Source: Christiangramia sp. | GTDB lineage: Bacteria > Bacteroidota > Bacteroidia > Flavobacteriales > Flavobacteriaceae | Assembly: GCA_024644145.1 (NCBI GenBank) | Contig: JAHELO010000043.1 | Coordinates: forward strand, 1 to 9,312 | Length of the DNA: 9,312 nucleotides | Direction of reading: 5' to 3' | Shown: one piece after another, positions 1-7,252 of the stretch | Numbering within the stretch: position 1 is the stretch's first letter | Layout of the letters: every line of letters starts with the position of its first letter | Program-made: the position numbers and the translations under genes | Notes under the pieces: model-generated | Databases searched by the model: none | Seen by the model: only the letters and a program-made list of their open reading frames with translations | What the model was told of the DNA's origin: nothing

Positions 1-633
1 GTGGCCAATACCAGGGGGGCTGAAGATGCTTCTCAATATGGAGAAATAGATTACCTGGGGTACCCGTTTTCCATTTCAGGAAATTTCCAGATGCGTAATA
101 CACATAAGACCATTGCAGAGTCTGTTGAAGTATTGCAGGAAATTTTGAATATTGCCAATAGGTCAGGGAAAGAAGTGGTTGCATATTTAAGTATGGGCTT
201 CGGGAATCCTTATGGAGATCCCTGGAATGTGGAGATCGTAGGGGAGTGGACAGAAAAGCTTTCAGAAATGGGAGTGAAGATTCTTTCTCTTTCAGATACT
301 GTGGGTACTTCCACCCCAGATATTATAGACTATCTGTTCTCCGATCTTATTCCAGCCTATCCGCAAATTGAGTTTGGTGCTCACCTCCATACTACACCAA
401 CCAAATGGCATGAAAAAATCGATGCTGCTTATAAGGCCGGGTGTCATAGGTTCGATGGAGCCATACAGGGATTCGGAGGTTGCCCAATGGCCAAAGATGA
501 ATTAACAGGTAATATGCCAACTGAAAAGATGGTGTCTTATTTTAATTCTAAAAAGGCAGATATCAACATTAAAATGACCAGTTTTGAGTCATCTTACAAT
601 GAAGCTTCAGGCATCTTTACCGCCTATCATTAG
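1..633 (+). CDS. Hydroxymethylglutaryl-CoA lyase, 5'-truncated by the window edge
   Basis: This is the C-terminal 210 residues of an HMG-CoA lyase, the TIM-barrel enzyme that cleaves 3-hydroxy-3-methylglutaryl-CoA to acetyl-CoA and acetoacetate in leucine breakdown. Family members are about 290 residues, so roughly 80 are missing upstream; the GTG at position 1 is probably an internal valine and not a start. Visible landmarks, numbered within the fragment, are SLSDTVG (96-102), the divalent-metal ligand motif GAHLH (His128, His130; human HCH), the catalytic cysteine loop GFGGCPMA (Cys161) and the metal-ligand asparagine region TGNMPTE (Asn171). All key residues of this half are intact. Related DRE-TIM enzymes such as homocitrate or isopropylmalate synthases lack the GGCP loop, which argues for the lyase. 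No hairpin terminator is visible after the TAG stop. It appears unrelated in function to the operon that follows. Confidence 0.93.
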   Translation: MANTRGAEDASQYGEIDYLGYPFSISGNFQMRNTHKTIAESVEVLQEILNIANRSGKEVVAYLSMGFGNPYGDPWNVEIVGEWTEKLSEMGVKILSLSDTVGTSTPDIIDYLFSDLIPAYPQIEFGAHLHTTPTKWHEKIDAAYKAGCHRFDGAIQGFGGCPMAKDELTGNMPTEKMVSYFNSKKADINIKMTSFESSYNEASGIFTAYH

Positions 634-673
634 TGCTATTTATCCTAACTCAGCTTCCAATATATAAACTCTA

Positions 674-690
674 TTTAAAATTAATCTAAA
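674..690 (+). promoter_or_regulatory. Putative operator 1, upstream of the operon promoter
   Basis: TTTAAAATTAATCTAAA is an imperfect palindrome of the form TTTARA-N5-TYTAAA. Outer bases extend the symmetry to TATTTA...TAAATA at 672-692. It ends 5 nt before the -33 TTG. Its right arm plus flank, TCTAAATAAAC (685-695), is repeated exactly at 751-761. The symmetry is seen directly; a role as a metal-regulator binding site is inferred from the similarity to site 2, the position and the downstream genes. AT-rich DNA makes chance palindromes more likely, so confidence is moderate. Confidence 0.45.
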
Positions 691-695
691 TAAAC

Positions 696-726
696 TTGCT
701 CTAACAAAAAGTGGGCTGTATATTTG
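696..726 (+). promoter_or_regulatory. Bacteroidota-type promoter of the DUF4856-imelysin-HTTM-receptor operon
   Basis: A -33 TTG (696-698) and a perfect -7 TATATTTG (719-726, consensus TAnnTTTG) are separated by 20 nt, the spacing expected for the Bacteroidota primary sigma factor. Transcription would start near 731-733, giving a leader of about 33 nt before the ATG at 765. There is no Shine-Dalgarno sequence, as is usual in this phylum. Two related imperfect palindromes bracket the promoter, one just upstream of the -33 and one just after the predicted start. Confidence 0.75.
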
Positions 727-740
727 CGCTCGAAAATTAT

Positions 741-756
741 TTTAAACCAGTCTAAA
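741..756 (+). promoter_or_regulatory. Putative operator 2, in the operon 5' leader
   Basis: TTTAAACCAGTCTAAA is an imperfect palindrome (TTTARAC-YR-GTYTAAA) just after the predicted transcription start and 8 nt before the DUF4856 start codon, a place where a bound repressor would block initiation or early elongation. The half-sites resemble the TTTAG...CTAAA arms of DtxR/MntR-family operators and not the classical Fur box. It resembles a third site at 7237-7252 in front of the cysteine-rich gene. Regulator identity is inference. Confidence 0.5.
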
Positions 757-764
757 TAAACAGC

Positions 765-1970
765 ATGAAAAAGCAATTATTCGCTTTATTTATTGGAGGT
801 CTAACGTTGACCTCATGTTCATCAGACGATGATAACATTACCCCAAATGAACAACTAGTTGAGGTTCCCGCTACTTATACTTTTGAAAGAGATGGTAGTT
901 CTACCGTTAATTACGGAGGACAGACTACCAGAATACAAATGGTCTCGGAATTATTAAGTGATTTCACAAATTTTGACGTTGCGACTGCAACTTCCCTGTC
1001 TAATATGTTCTCTAATGAGAATGCTCCTTTCTCGAATGAAGATTTAAATTCATCTTCAAAAAGTATTAAGTCTAAAGTAGCTGCTTCAGCACTTTATTTT
1101 GCTACTAATTCTGTGGAAAGTTCAGAGATTAAAGAGGATTTTGAGGAGTTCATCAATGTGCAGATGGGCGAAGTAAAAACCAATCGAAATGAGCTTGCGG
1201 CACCTGGAATTGCAGGTCAGATTGCTGACGGTACTTCTACCAGATTTGTTAATGGGAAAGGCTTAGAGATGAATCAGGCTTTAGCTAAAGGGCTTATAGG
1301 AGCTCTGTTGGTAGATCAAATGCTAAACAACTATTTGTCTCAACCGGTTCTTGATGAAGCCGATAATAGGTTAAATAATGATGAAGGGCTTACCGAAGAA
1401 GGTAAGAATTATACCACTATGGAACACAAGTGGGATGAAGCTTATGGTTATCTATATGGTGATCCTTCAATTCCAACAGATGATCCTAATTCAGTTTTAA
1501 ATAATAATACGGACGGTTTATTATTCAAATATCTTGGTCGTGTAGATGGTGATGATGATTTCTCAGGTATTGCTGAAGAAACCTTTGAAGCCTTTAAAAA
1601 AGGTAGGGCAGCAATTGTGGCTGGAGAATATGATGTGCGTGATGAGCAGGTTGCGATTATTCGTGAGAATATTTCTAAAGTCATTGCCATTAGAGCTGTA
1701 CATTATTTACAAAGTGGAAAAGCAGCTTTGGCTGGAGATGACTTTGGTGGAGCATTCCATGATCTATCAGAAGGTTACGGCTTTATCTATAGCCTTAGAT
1801 TTTCAAACAATCCGGCAACCAACGCTCCATATCTTACAAAATCACAGATAGATGATTTTAAAACCAGTCTTTTGAATGGGAATGGTTTTTGGGATGTAAC
1901 TCCGGAAACACTTGATGCGATTTCAGAGGAGATCGCAACCGCCTTTGGCTTTTCAGTTTCTGAAGCTTAA
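765..1970 (+). CDS. DUF4856 lipoprotein, imelysin-associated, probable surface-exposed
   Basis: A 401-residue lipoprotein recognised as the DUF4856 family, which in Flavobacteriia travels with imelysin-like iron-uptake proteins. Residues 1-17 form a lipoprotein signal peptide ending in a lipobox LTSC with Cys18. The acidic run SSDDD directly after Cys18 resembles the lipoprotein export signal that sends Bacteroidota lipoproteins to the outer-membrane surface. Conserved-looking stretches are KGLEMNQALAKGLIGALLVDQ (165-185 region), HKWDEAYGYLYG (221-232) and AFHDLSEGYGFIYSLRF (330-346). The rest looks largely helical, as in imelysins. It is the first gene of the operon and lies 64 nt ahead of the imelysin gene. 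Biochemical function is not known; a role in capturing an iron form at the cell surface is inferred from context. The start is fixed by the promoter and signal peptide. Confidence 0.85.
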   Translation: MKKQLFALFIGGLTLTSCSSDDDNITPNEQLVEVPATYTFERDGSSTVNYGGQTTRIQMVSELLSDFTNFDVATATSLSNMFSNENAPFSNEDLNSSSKSIKSKVAASALYFATNSVESSEIKEDFEEFINVQMGEVKTNRNELAAPGIAGQIADGTSTRFVNGKGLEMNQALAKGLIGALLVDQMLNNYLSQPVLDEADNRLNNDEGLTEEGKNYTTMEHKWDEAYGYLYGDPSIPTDDPNSVLNNNTDGLLFKYLGRVDGDDDFSGIAEETFEAFKKGRAAIVAGEYDVRDEQVAIIRENISKVIAIRAVHYLQSGKAALAGDDFGGAFHDLSEGYGFIYSLRFSNNPATNAPYLTKSQIDDFKTSLLNGNGFWDVTPETLDAISEEIATAFGFSVSEA

Positions 1971-2034
1971 GACGCTGTTTAAAACAATTAGCCGGAGCTT
2001 GAAATATTAGTTTCGGCTTATATAAAACTCTATT

Positions 2035-3165
2035 ATGAAGAAGATTTCAGGTATATTAATGATTTTAGCTCTTGTTTTGGTCGCTTGCTCCAAAGATGAA
2101 CCAACAGGTACTGTTGATCCTGTTGATTCCTCTAAAAATTCTTTTGACCGGGGGGAGATGCTTGCGAACTGGGCAGATAATATTATAGTTCCAGCATTTA
2201 AAAACTTTAAGTCATCTACCCAGCAATTAGAATCCAAAACATCGGCCTTTGTTCAGGATCCGTCAGAAGCTTCACTTGAAGTCCTCAGAGTTGCTTTCAG
2301 GACTGCTTATATAGATTTCCAGACAGTCTCCATGTTTGAAATAGGAAAGGCAGATCAACTGAACTACAGAAATTATTTGAATACATATCCTGCAAATGCA
2401 GCTAATATTGATCAAAAAATAGCTTCTGGTTCCTATAATTTGGAATTACCATCCTCATTTTCGGAACAAGGGTTTCCAGCATTGGATTATCTAATCAACG
2501 GACTGGGAAGCACTAATGCCGAAATTCTTGCTTTCTACACCAGTGATCAGAACTCTGCGAATTACCTGTCATATCTTGAAGATGTTTCAAAAAGGATGAA
2601 TTCTTTAACTAAAGAAGTGAATGATTCCTGGCAAGGAGATTTTAGAGATACTTTTGTAGGTAATACAAGTTCTTCTAGTACTGGTTCTGTTGATCGTTTT
2701 ACTAACGATTATGTGATGTATTTCGAGAAGATATTGCGTTCAGGAAAGATTGGGTACCCTGCAGGTGCATTTACAGGAGAACCATCTCCACAAAATACTG
2801 AGGCATATTATTCAAATAACTTTTCTAAAATCTTGTACTCTAAAGCAGTTGAAAGTGTTCAGGATTTTTATAATGGAAAACATTTTAATTCGAACCAGAC
2901 GGGTAAGAGTTATAAACAATATCTTGACTATCTTGATAGCATGAAAGATGGGGCGAATCTCAGTGTGTTAATAGACGCCCAGTTTAATGCTATTAAGGAA
3001 CAGGCAGCATCACTTGATGCAAGTTTAAAATCTCAGGTAGAAACAAATAATACAAGAATGCTTGAAGCTTTTGATGAGCTTCAGAAAGAAGTGATATTGT
3101 TAAAGGTTGATATGATGCAGGCTTTATCAATAAGCGTTGATTATGTAGATTCAGACGGGGATTAG
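2035..3165 (+). CDS. Imelysin-family lipoprotein (IrpA/EfeO-like iron-uptake protein)
   Basis: A 376-residue lipoprotein of the imelysin family (Peptidase_M75 in domain databases), helical proteins tied to iron uptake in bacteria and not proven peptidases in this group. Residues 1-17 are a signal peptide with lipobox LVAC (Cys18), followed by SKDE, which resembles the K(D/E)(D/E)-type surface-export signal of flavobacteria. The imelysin signature region appears as GFPALDYLING (146-155). Here Pro148 and Asp151 stand where the GxHxxE motif of other imelysins has His and Glu, so this belongs to a variant subgroup. The C-terminus ends SVDYVDSDGD, an acidic tail of a kind I associate with flavobacterial imelysins. 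The gene sits between the DUF4856 gene and the HTTM gene, 10 nt before the latter, and probably acts with the TonB-dependent receptor in binding iron at the surface. Confidence 0.88.
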   Translation: MKKISGILMILALVLVACSKDEPTGTVDPVDSSKNSFDRGEMLANWADNIIVPAFKNFKSSTQQLESKTSAFVQDPSEASLEVLRVAFRTAYIDFQTVSMFEIGKADQLNYRNYLNTYPANAANIDQKIASGSYNLELPSSFSEQGFPALDYLINGLGSTNAEILAFYTSDQNSANYLSYLEDVSKRMNSLTKEVNDSWQGDFRDTFVGNTSSSSTGSVDRFTNDYVMYFEKILRSGKIGYPAGAFTGEPSPQNTEAYYSNNFSKILYSKAVESVQDFYNGKHFNSNQTGKSYKQYLDYLDSMKDGANLSVLIDAQFNAIKEQAASLDASLKSQVETNNTRMLEAFDELQKEVILLKVDMMQALSISVDYVDSDGD

Positions 3166-3175
3166 TCCTTCATTA

Positions 3176-4537
3176 ATGGATCAACTTGGCAAATACTTAA
3201 ATAAAACTACAGATGCTGCTCCTTTGGCAGTTTTCAGGATCTTCTTTGGGATCATGATGTTTGCCAGTATTCTTCGTTTCTGGTTGAATGGCTGGATCGA
3301 AAAATTATATATAGCACCAAAATTCTTTTTTTCATATTATGGATTTGAATGGGTGAAACCGCTTGGCGATTTCACCTATTTGCTTTTTATCCTTTGTGGA
3401 TTATCCGCTTTAATGGTAGCGATTGGGTATAAATACCGGATTGCTATTATTTTATTCTTCCTTAGCTTCACCTATATCGAGTTGATGGATAAGACGACCT
3501 ATCTAAACCATTATTACTTTATAAGTATAGTGGGTTTTTTAATGATCTTTCTACCGGCTTCCTCCTATTTCTCCTTTGATGCAAGGAATAATCCTGCTAA
3601 AGCATTTTCTAAAATACCGCGATGGTGCATTGACTCCTTAAAACTTCTATTGGGAATCGTCTATTTTTACGCAGGACTTGCAAAATTAAATTCAGACTGG
3701 CTTTTCAGAGCGATGCCATTAAAAATCTGGTTACCTTCAAAATACGACCTTCCGTTACTTGGGAATCTCATGCAGCAGGAATGGATGCATTTTGCCTTTA
3801 GCTGGAGTGGAATGCTGTATGACCTGTTAATCCCTTTTTTCCTATTGTGGAAACGAACGCGAATATTTGCATTTGTACTCGTTGTGGTATTTCATATTCT
3901 CACCCGTGTGCTTTTTCCTATCGGGATGTTTCCATACATCATGATAGTTAGTGCTCTAATTTTCTTTAGTGCACCGGTACATCATAAGATACTTCAATTC
4001 ATTTCCAGATTATTTAAGATAGAGAAGATCAAATTTGATACAGGTGGTGTTTTTAGATTTTCTGAATCACGAAAAAAAATAATAACTGGTGTGGTAGGTG
4101 CTTTTTTTTTAATTCAGTTGCTTTTTCCCTGGCGTTACCTGTTATATCCAAATGAATTGTTCTGGACTGAAGAAGGATTTCGTTTCTCCTGGCGGGTTAT
4201 GTTAATGGAAAAAGCAGGTTATGCTCAATTCAAAGTTGTAGATCCTGATACGGGACGCAGATTCTATGTTGATAATTCTAAATTTCTCACTCCCTTTCAG
4301 GAAAAACAGATGTCTTTCCAGCCAGATTTTATAATTGAATATGCGCATTTTCTTGGCGAACATTTTAAAGATGAAGGCTATGGAAATATAGAGGTTTACG
4401 TGGATAGCTATGTGGCTTTAAACGGAAGAAAGAGTCAGCAATATATAAATCCGGATGTGAATTTGCTTAATTTCGCCAATTCCTTCAGACATAAAACATT
4501 TATTTTACCCTTCAATGATGAAATTAAAGGTCTTTAG
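3176..4537 (+). CDS. HTTM-domain membrane protein, vitamin K-dependent gamma-carboxylase-like
   Basis: A 453-residue inner-membrane protein with about eight to nine hydrophobic segments (roughly residues 15-36, 66-84, 88-104, 111-128, 152-167, 208-225, 229-247, 250-266 and 303-318) and a soluble C-terminal part (320-453). It belongs to the HTTM family related to animal gamma-glutamyl carboxylase, which converts protein Glu to gamma-carboxy-Glu using reduced vitamin K, CO2 and O2. Three stretches align by eye with the human enzyme. YLNHYYF (109-115) has His112, matching the region of human His160. FYAGLAKLNSDWL (164-176) has Lys170, matching catalytic Lys218. FHILTRVLFPIGMFPYIM (239-256) matches the conserved FSIGMFSY region. 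It starts 10 nt after the imelysin gene and overlaps the receptor gene by 23 nt, so it is tightly co-expressed. Its substrate is unknown; modification of a partner protein in the operon is possible but unproven. Confidence 0.85.
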   Translation: MDQLGKYLNKTTDAAPLAVFRIFFGIMMFASILRFWLNGWIEKLYIAPKFFFSYYGFEWVKPLGDFTYLLFILCGLSALMVAIGYKYRIAIILFFLSFTYIELMDKTTYLNHYYFISIVGFLMIFLPASSYFSFDARNNPAKAFSKIPRWCIDSLKLLLGIVYFYAGLAKLNSDWLFRAMPLKIWLPSKYDLPLLGNLMQQEWMHFAFSWSGMLYDLLIPFFLLWKRTRIFAFVLVVVFHILTRVLFPIGMFPYIMIVSALIFFSAPVHHKILQFISRLFKIEKIKFDTGGVFRFSESRKKIITGVVGAFFLIQLLFPWRYLLYPNELFWTEEGFRFSWRVMLMEKAGYAQFKVVDPDTGRRFYVDNSKFLTPFQEKQMSFQPDFIIEYAHFLGEHFKDEGYGNIEVYVDSYVALNGRKSQQYINPDVNLLNFANSFRHKTFILPFNDEIKGL

Positions 4538-6983
4538 TATATTATTTTTACTAGGTTTCATGTGCCATGCACAGGAATTTAAATTAAGTGGAAAAGTGAT
4601 CTCTGCAGAAAATGGTGAGCCTGTTGCCAATGCCGAACTATGGAATAAGACAACCGGCAAACTTACTGTAGCGAATGAAAGTGGTGATTTTGTCATTGCC
4701 GGCCTGGAAAAAGGGTCCTATTTAATAGCAGTTTTCAGCTATGAATTTGAAATTCAGGAAAAGGAGGTTGAGGTAAATAAGGATACAGAGATCACATTTA
4801 GATTACAGCCCCTGGCGGAAAGCTTAAGTGAGGTTGTTCTCACGGCCAGAAAGGAACAGTTATTTGCCTTGCGAAAGCTTCGTAAAGTAGAAGGCACCTC
4901 TATTTATGCGGGTAAAAAGAGCGAAGTTGTTCTTATGGATAAGGTAATGGGGAATATGGCAGCCAATAATGCCAGGCAGATCTACAATCAGGTAGTTGGT
5001 TTAAATATCTATGATAACGGCGATGCCGGAATCCAGCTGAATATCGGGGGCAGGGGTTTAGATCCTAACAGAACTCAAAACTTTAATACAAGGCAAAATG
5101 GCTATGATATTTCAGCTGATGTATTGGGATATCCCGAGAGTTATTATACTCCACCATCAGAAGCCTTGAGAGAAATCCAGGTTGTAAGAGGAGCAGCTTC
5201 CTTACAGTATGGAACTCAGTTTGGAGGTCTTATCAATTTCAAATTCAAAGAACCCTCTGAAAAGAAGATCGAATTTTTAACGCGTCAGTCGGTAGGTTCT
5301 AATGAATTGGTCACCAGTTTTAATAGTTTGAGCGGAACGGTTGGTAATTTTAGTTATTATACCTATTACAATTTCAAGGGAGGAAAAGGTTTCAGGCCTA
5401 ATTCAGAGTATGATTCTCATAATGCATTCGCGCACATGGGATGGCAAATTACCAATAAGTCTAAATTGAGCTTTGAGTATACCTATATGGATTATCTTGC
5501 CCAGCAGCCGGGAGGTCTTACAGATGCTCAATTTTATTTAAACCCTGATTTCAGCAACAGGGAGCGAAACTGGTTTAAGGTAAACTGGAACTTATTTGCA
5601 ATGAAATTTGAACATCAGTTTTCTGATAAATCAGATTTTAGTTTAAACGTTTTTGGATTAGATGCTTCCAGAAAGGCCGTAGGATTTAGAGAAAACAGAG
5701 TTTCTCAGGCCGATGATCCTTCAGCTCCTCGTGAACTCCTGATAGATGATTTTTCTAATTGGGGTGCAGAAGCAAGATTTTTAACCAGGTATAATTTTAT
5801 TGGGGAAGAGTCTGTAATTTTACTAGGAGGTAAATATTATGAGACCGATAACAGCCAGTTTCAGGGGCCGGGAACCGCAGCAGCAGGAGCAGATTTTACA
5901 AGAGCAACCGATGATTTTCCCAATTACCCCAGGCAGTCACAATTTGATTTTCCAAATCAGAACTTGGCCTTCTTTGGTGAAAACATCTTCAATATCACCA
6001 ATAATTTCTCAGTTACTCCTGGCTTTAGGTTTGAGTACATTAATACAGCTGCAGATGGTATTTATAAGTTCATCATCCTAGATCTTGCTGGAAATCCGCT
6101 TCAGAATGAAACAATTGCAGATACTCGTAATTTTGAGCGAAGTTTTGTATTACTGGGCTTGGGAAGTAGTTACAACCTGAATGCTACCAATGAATTATAT
6201 GCGAACTTTTCTCAGAATTATAGATCGGTCACCTTTAATGATATTCGAGTTATAAATCCGGTTTTCCAGGTAGATCCTAATATTAGCGACGAGGAAGGAT
6301 TTACATCAGACCTTGGTATTAGAGGAAGAGTTTCGAATATCTTTTCTTACGATGCCAGTATTTTCGCTTTAAAGTACAATAATAGGATAGGTGAGATACT
6401 TAGGCCGGAAATGAGAGAAAACGCTGAAGGTGAAATGGTGCAAACCGGAAGAATAGTCAGGTTTCGTGGTAATATAGGAGATGCTTTTATATATGGTCTT
6501 GAAACATTCGGAGAATGGAACCTGAAGAATACCTTTTTTGAATCTTCATTTAATCACCGGTTAAGTTTGTTCGTAAATGCAGCCTTCACAAAGTCCGAAT
6601 ACATAAGCTCTGATGCTACGAATGTGGTGGGTAAGGAGGTGGAATTTATTCCTGCTGTAAATTTAAAGACAGGTTTGAATTTTGGATATAAGGACTTTAT
6701 GGCTGGTCTTCAGTATACTTATCTGTCTAAACAGTTTACAGATGCAACCAATGCGCCTCAGGATATTAATGATAACCAAAGGGGGATTGAAGGTAGTATT
6801 CCTGCGTACGGAATAATGGATATTTCGGCATCTTATAGTCTTGGAAGATTTAAATTAGAGGCTGGGATCAATAATCTTCTGGACAATACCTATTTTACCC
6901 GAAGGGCCACAGGTTATCCTGGTCCCGGAATTATCCCGGCACAACCATTAACCTGGTACACTACGCTGCAATTCAAACTTTAA
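4515..6983 (+). CDS. TonB-dependent outer-membrane receptor, FecA-like
   Basis: An 822-residue outer-membrane receptor that would import a ligand, probably ferric iron in a complexed form, using the TonB-ExbBD system. Residues 1-19 or so are a signal peptide (cleavage near CHAQ). A carboxypeptidase-regulatory-like beta-sandwich domain spans about 22-98. A TonB-box candidate EVVLTA is at 106-111. The plug follows, with GGRGLDPNR (178-186) and the characteristic IQVVRGAASLQYGTQFGGLI (221-240), and then a 22-strand-type barrel to the end, including a near C-terminal GINNLLDNTYF. Length is normal for the family and the frame is intact. The start overlaps the last 23 nt of the HTTM gene; ATGATG gives two in-frame starts (4515 and 4518) and both leave a good signal peptide. 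Its stop codon touches the stop codon of the opposing cysteine-rich gene. The ligand cannot be read from sequence. Confidence 0.93.
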   Translation: MMKLKVFSILFLLGFMCHAQEFKLSGKVISAENGEPVANAELWNKTTGKLTVANESGDFVIAGLEKGSYLIAVFSYEFEIQEKEVEVNKDTEITFRLQPLAESLSEVVLTARKEQLFALRKLRKVEGTSIYAGKKSEVVLMDKVMGNMAANNARQIYNQVVGLNIYDNGDAGIQLNIGGRGLDPNRTQNFNTRQNGYDISADVLGYPESYYTPPSEALREIQVVRGAASLQYGTQFGGLINFKFKEPSEKKIEFLTRQSVGSNELVTSFNSLSGTVGNFSYYTYYNFKGGKGFRPNSEYDSHNAFAHMGWQITNKSKLSFEYTYMDYLAQQPGGLTDAQFYLNPDFSNRERNWFKVNWNLFAMKFEHQFSDKSDFSLNVFGLDASRKAVGFRENRVSQADDPSAPRELLIDDFSNWGAEARFLTRYNFIGEESVILLGGKYYETDNSQFQGPGTAAAGADFTRATDDFPNYPRQSQFDFPNQNLAFFGENIFNITNNFSVTPGFRFEYINTAADGIYKFIILDLAGNPLQNETIADTRNFERSFVLLGLGSSYNLNATNELYANFSQNYRSVTFNDIRVINPVFQVDPNISDEEGFTSDLGIRGRVSNIFSYDASIFALKYNNRIGEILRPEMRENAEGEMVQTGRIVRFRGNIGDAFIYGLETFGEWNLKNTFFESSFNHRLSLFVNAAFTKSEYISSDATNVVGKEVEFIPAVNLKTGLNFGYKDFMAGLQYTYLSKQFTDATNAPQDINDNQRGIEGSIPAYGIMDISASYSLGRFKLEAGINNLLDNTYFTRRATGYPGPGIIPAQPLTWYTTLQFKL

Positions 6984-7226
6984 TCAGGCTGTGGCTTGAG
7001 GGGCCCAGTGATTACAAAGCATTCCTGGAGAAGCCTTTTGCGGATTCGCACAGGTTGGATTCTGATATCTGCCACAATTAAGGCAATTGGGCTCGTTCTT
7101 GATCGCTGCATCCATTTTAAAGCTATCACAAGTGTGTTGTTCCCTTACCGATGTCTCGTGCTTGAGACAGTAATTGTTTCTGAAGCGTTCACAGTTCACG
7201 CAACTATTCCCTAATCGTATACTCAT
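6984..7226 (-). CDS. Small protein with two tandem four-cysteine (zinc- or iron-binding-like) modules
   Basis: An 80-residue protein I do not recognise as a named family. It has no signal peptide or membrane segment, so it is probably cytoplasmic. Its eight cysteines fall in two repeats: Cys9-x2-Cys12-x7-Cys20-x12-Cys33 and Cys48-x2-Cys51-x7-Cys59-x11-Cys71. The repeats share the core [VL]NC-x2-[FY]-x-N-x2-C, so the protein arose by duplication of a unit of about 39 residues. The pattern suits binding of one metal ion per module (Zn or Fe, rubredoxin/zinc-ribbon style). The regular repeat, the good promoter just upstream and the exact fit between its stop and the receptor stop support a real gene over the overlapping + strand frame. 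A putative operator shared with the iron-type operon overlaps its promoter, suggesting a role in metal homeostasis. That role is inference. Confidence 0.8.
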   Translation of the reverse strand: MSIRLGNSCVNCERFRNNYCLKHETSVREQHTCDSFKMDAAIKNEPNCLNCGRYQNPTCANPQKASPGMLCNHWAPQATA

Positions 7227-7236
7227 AACTATTTAC

Positions 7237-7252
7237 TTTAAACTTACCTAAA
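7237..7252 (-). promoter_or_regulatory. Putative operator 3, over the promoter of the cysteine-rich gene
   Basis: TTTAAACTTACCTAAA (+ strand) has the form TTTARR-N4-YYTAAA, with the same arm length and spacer as site 2 at 741-756. Aligning the two with 5 nt of right flank gives 15 of 21 identical positions. It overlaps the -7 element of the minus-strand promoter and ends 11 nt before the start codon, which is ideal for repression. This match in both sequence and position is the main evidence that the sites are real. Confidence 0.5.

Noticed and set aside
672..758. Classical Fur box at the operon promoter
   Set aside because: The palindromes do not match the GATAATGATWATCATTATC pattern; the TTTAR...YTAAA arms fit DtxR/MntR-like operators better.
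1448..1690. Minus-strand open frame of 80 codons inside the DUF4856 gene, and further short frames inside the other operon genes
   Set aside because: They are shadows of well-supported genes, with no start context, domain or repeat structure of their own.
1990..2018. Hairpin between the DUF4856 and imelysin genes (AGCCGGAG with TTTCGGCT, 13-nt loop)
   Set aside because: The stem is short with several G-U pairs and has no T-run, so a terminator is not supported; an mRNA processing or stability role cannot be judged from one sequence.
6996..7214. Plus-strand open frame of 72 codons overlapping the cysteine-rich gene
   Set aside because: Its product shows no organised pattern, whereas the opposite frame has two regular four-cysteine repeats and a good promoter.
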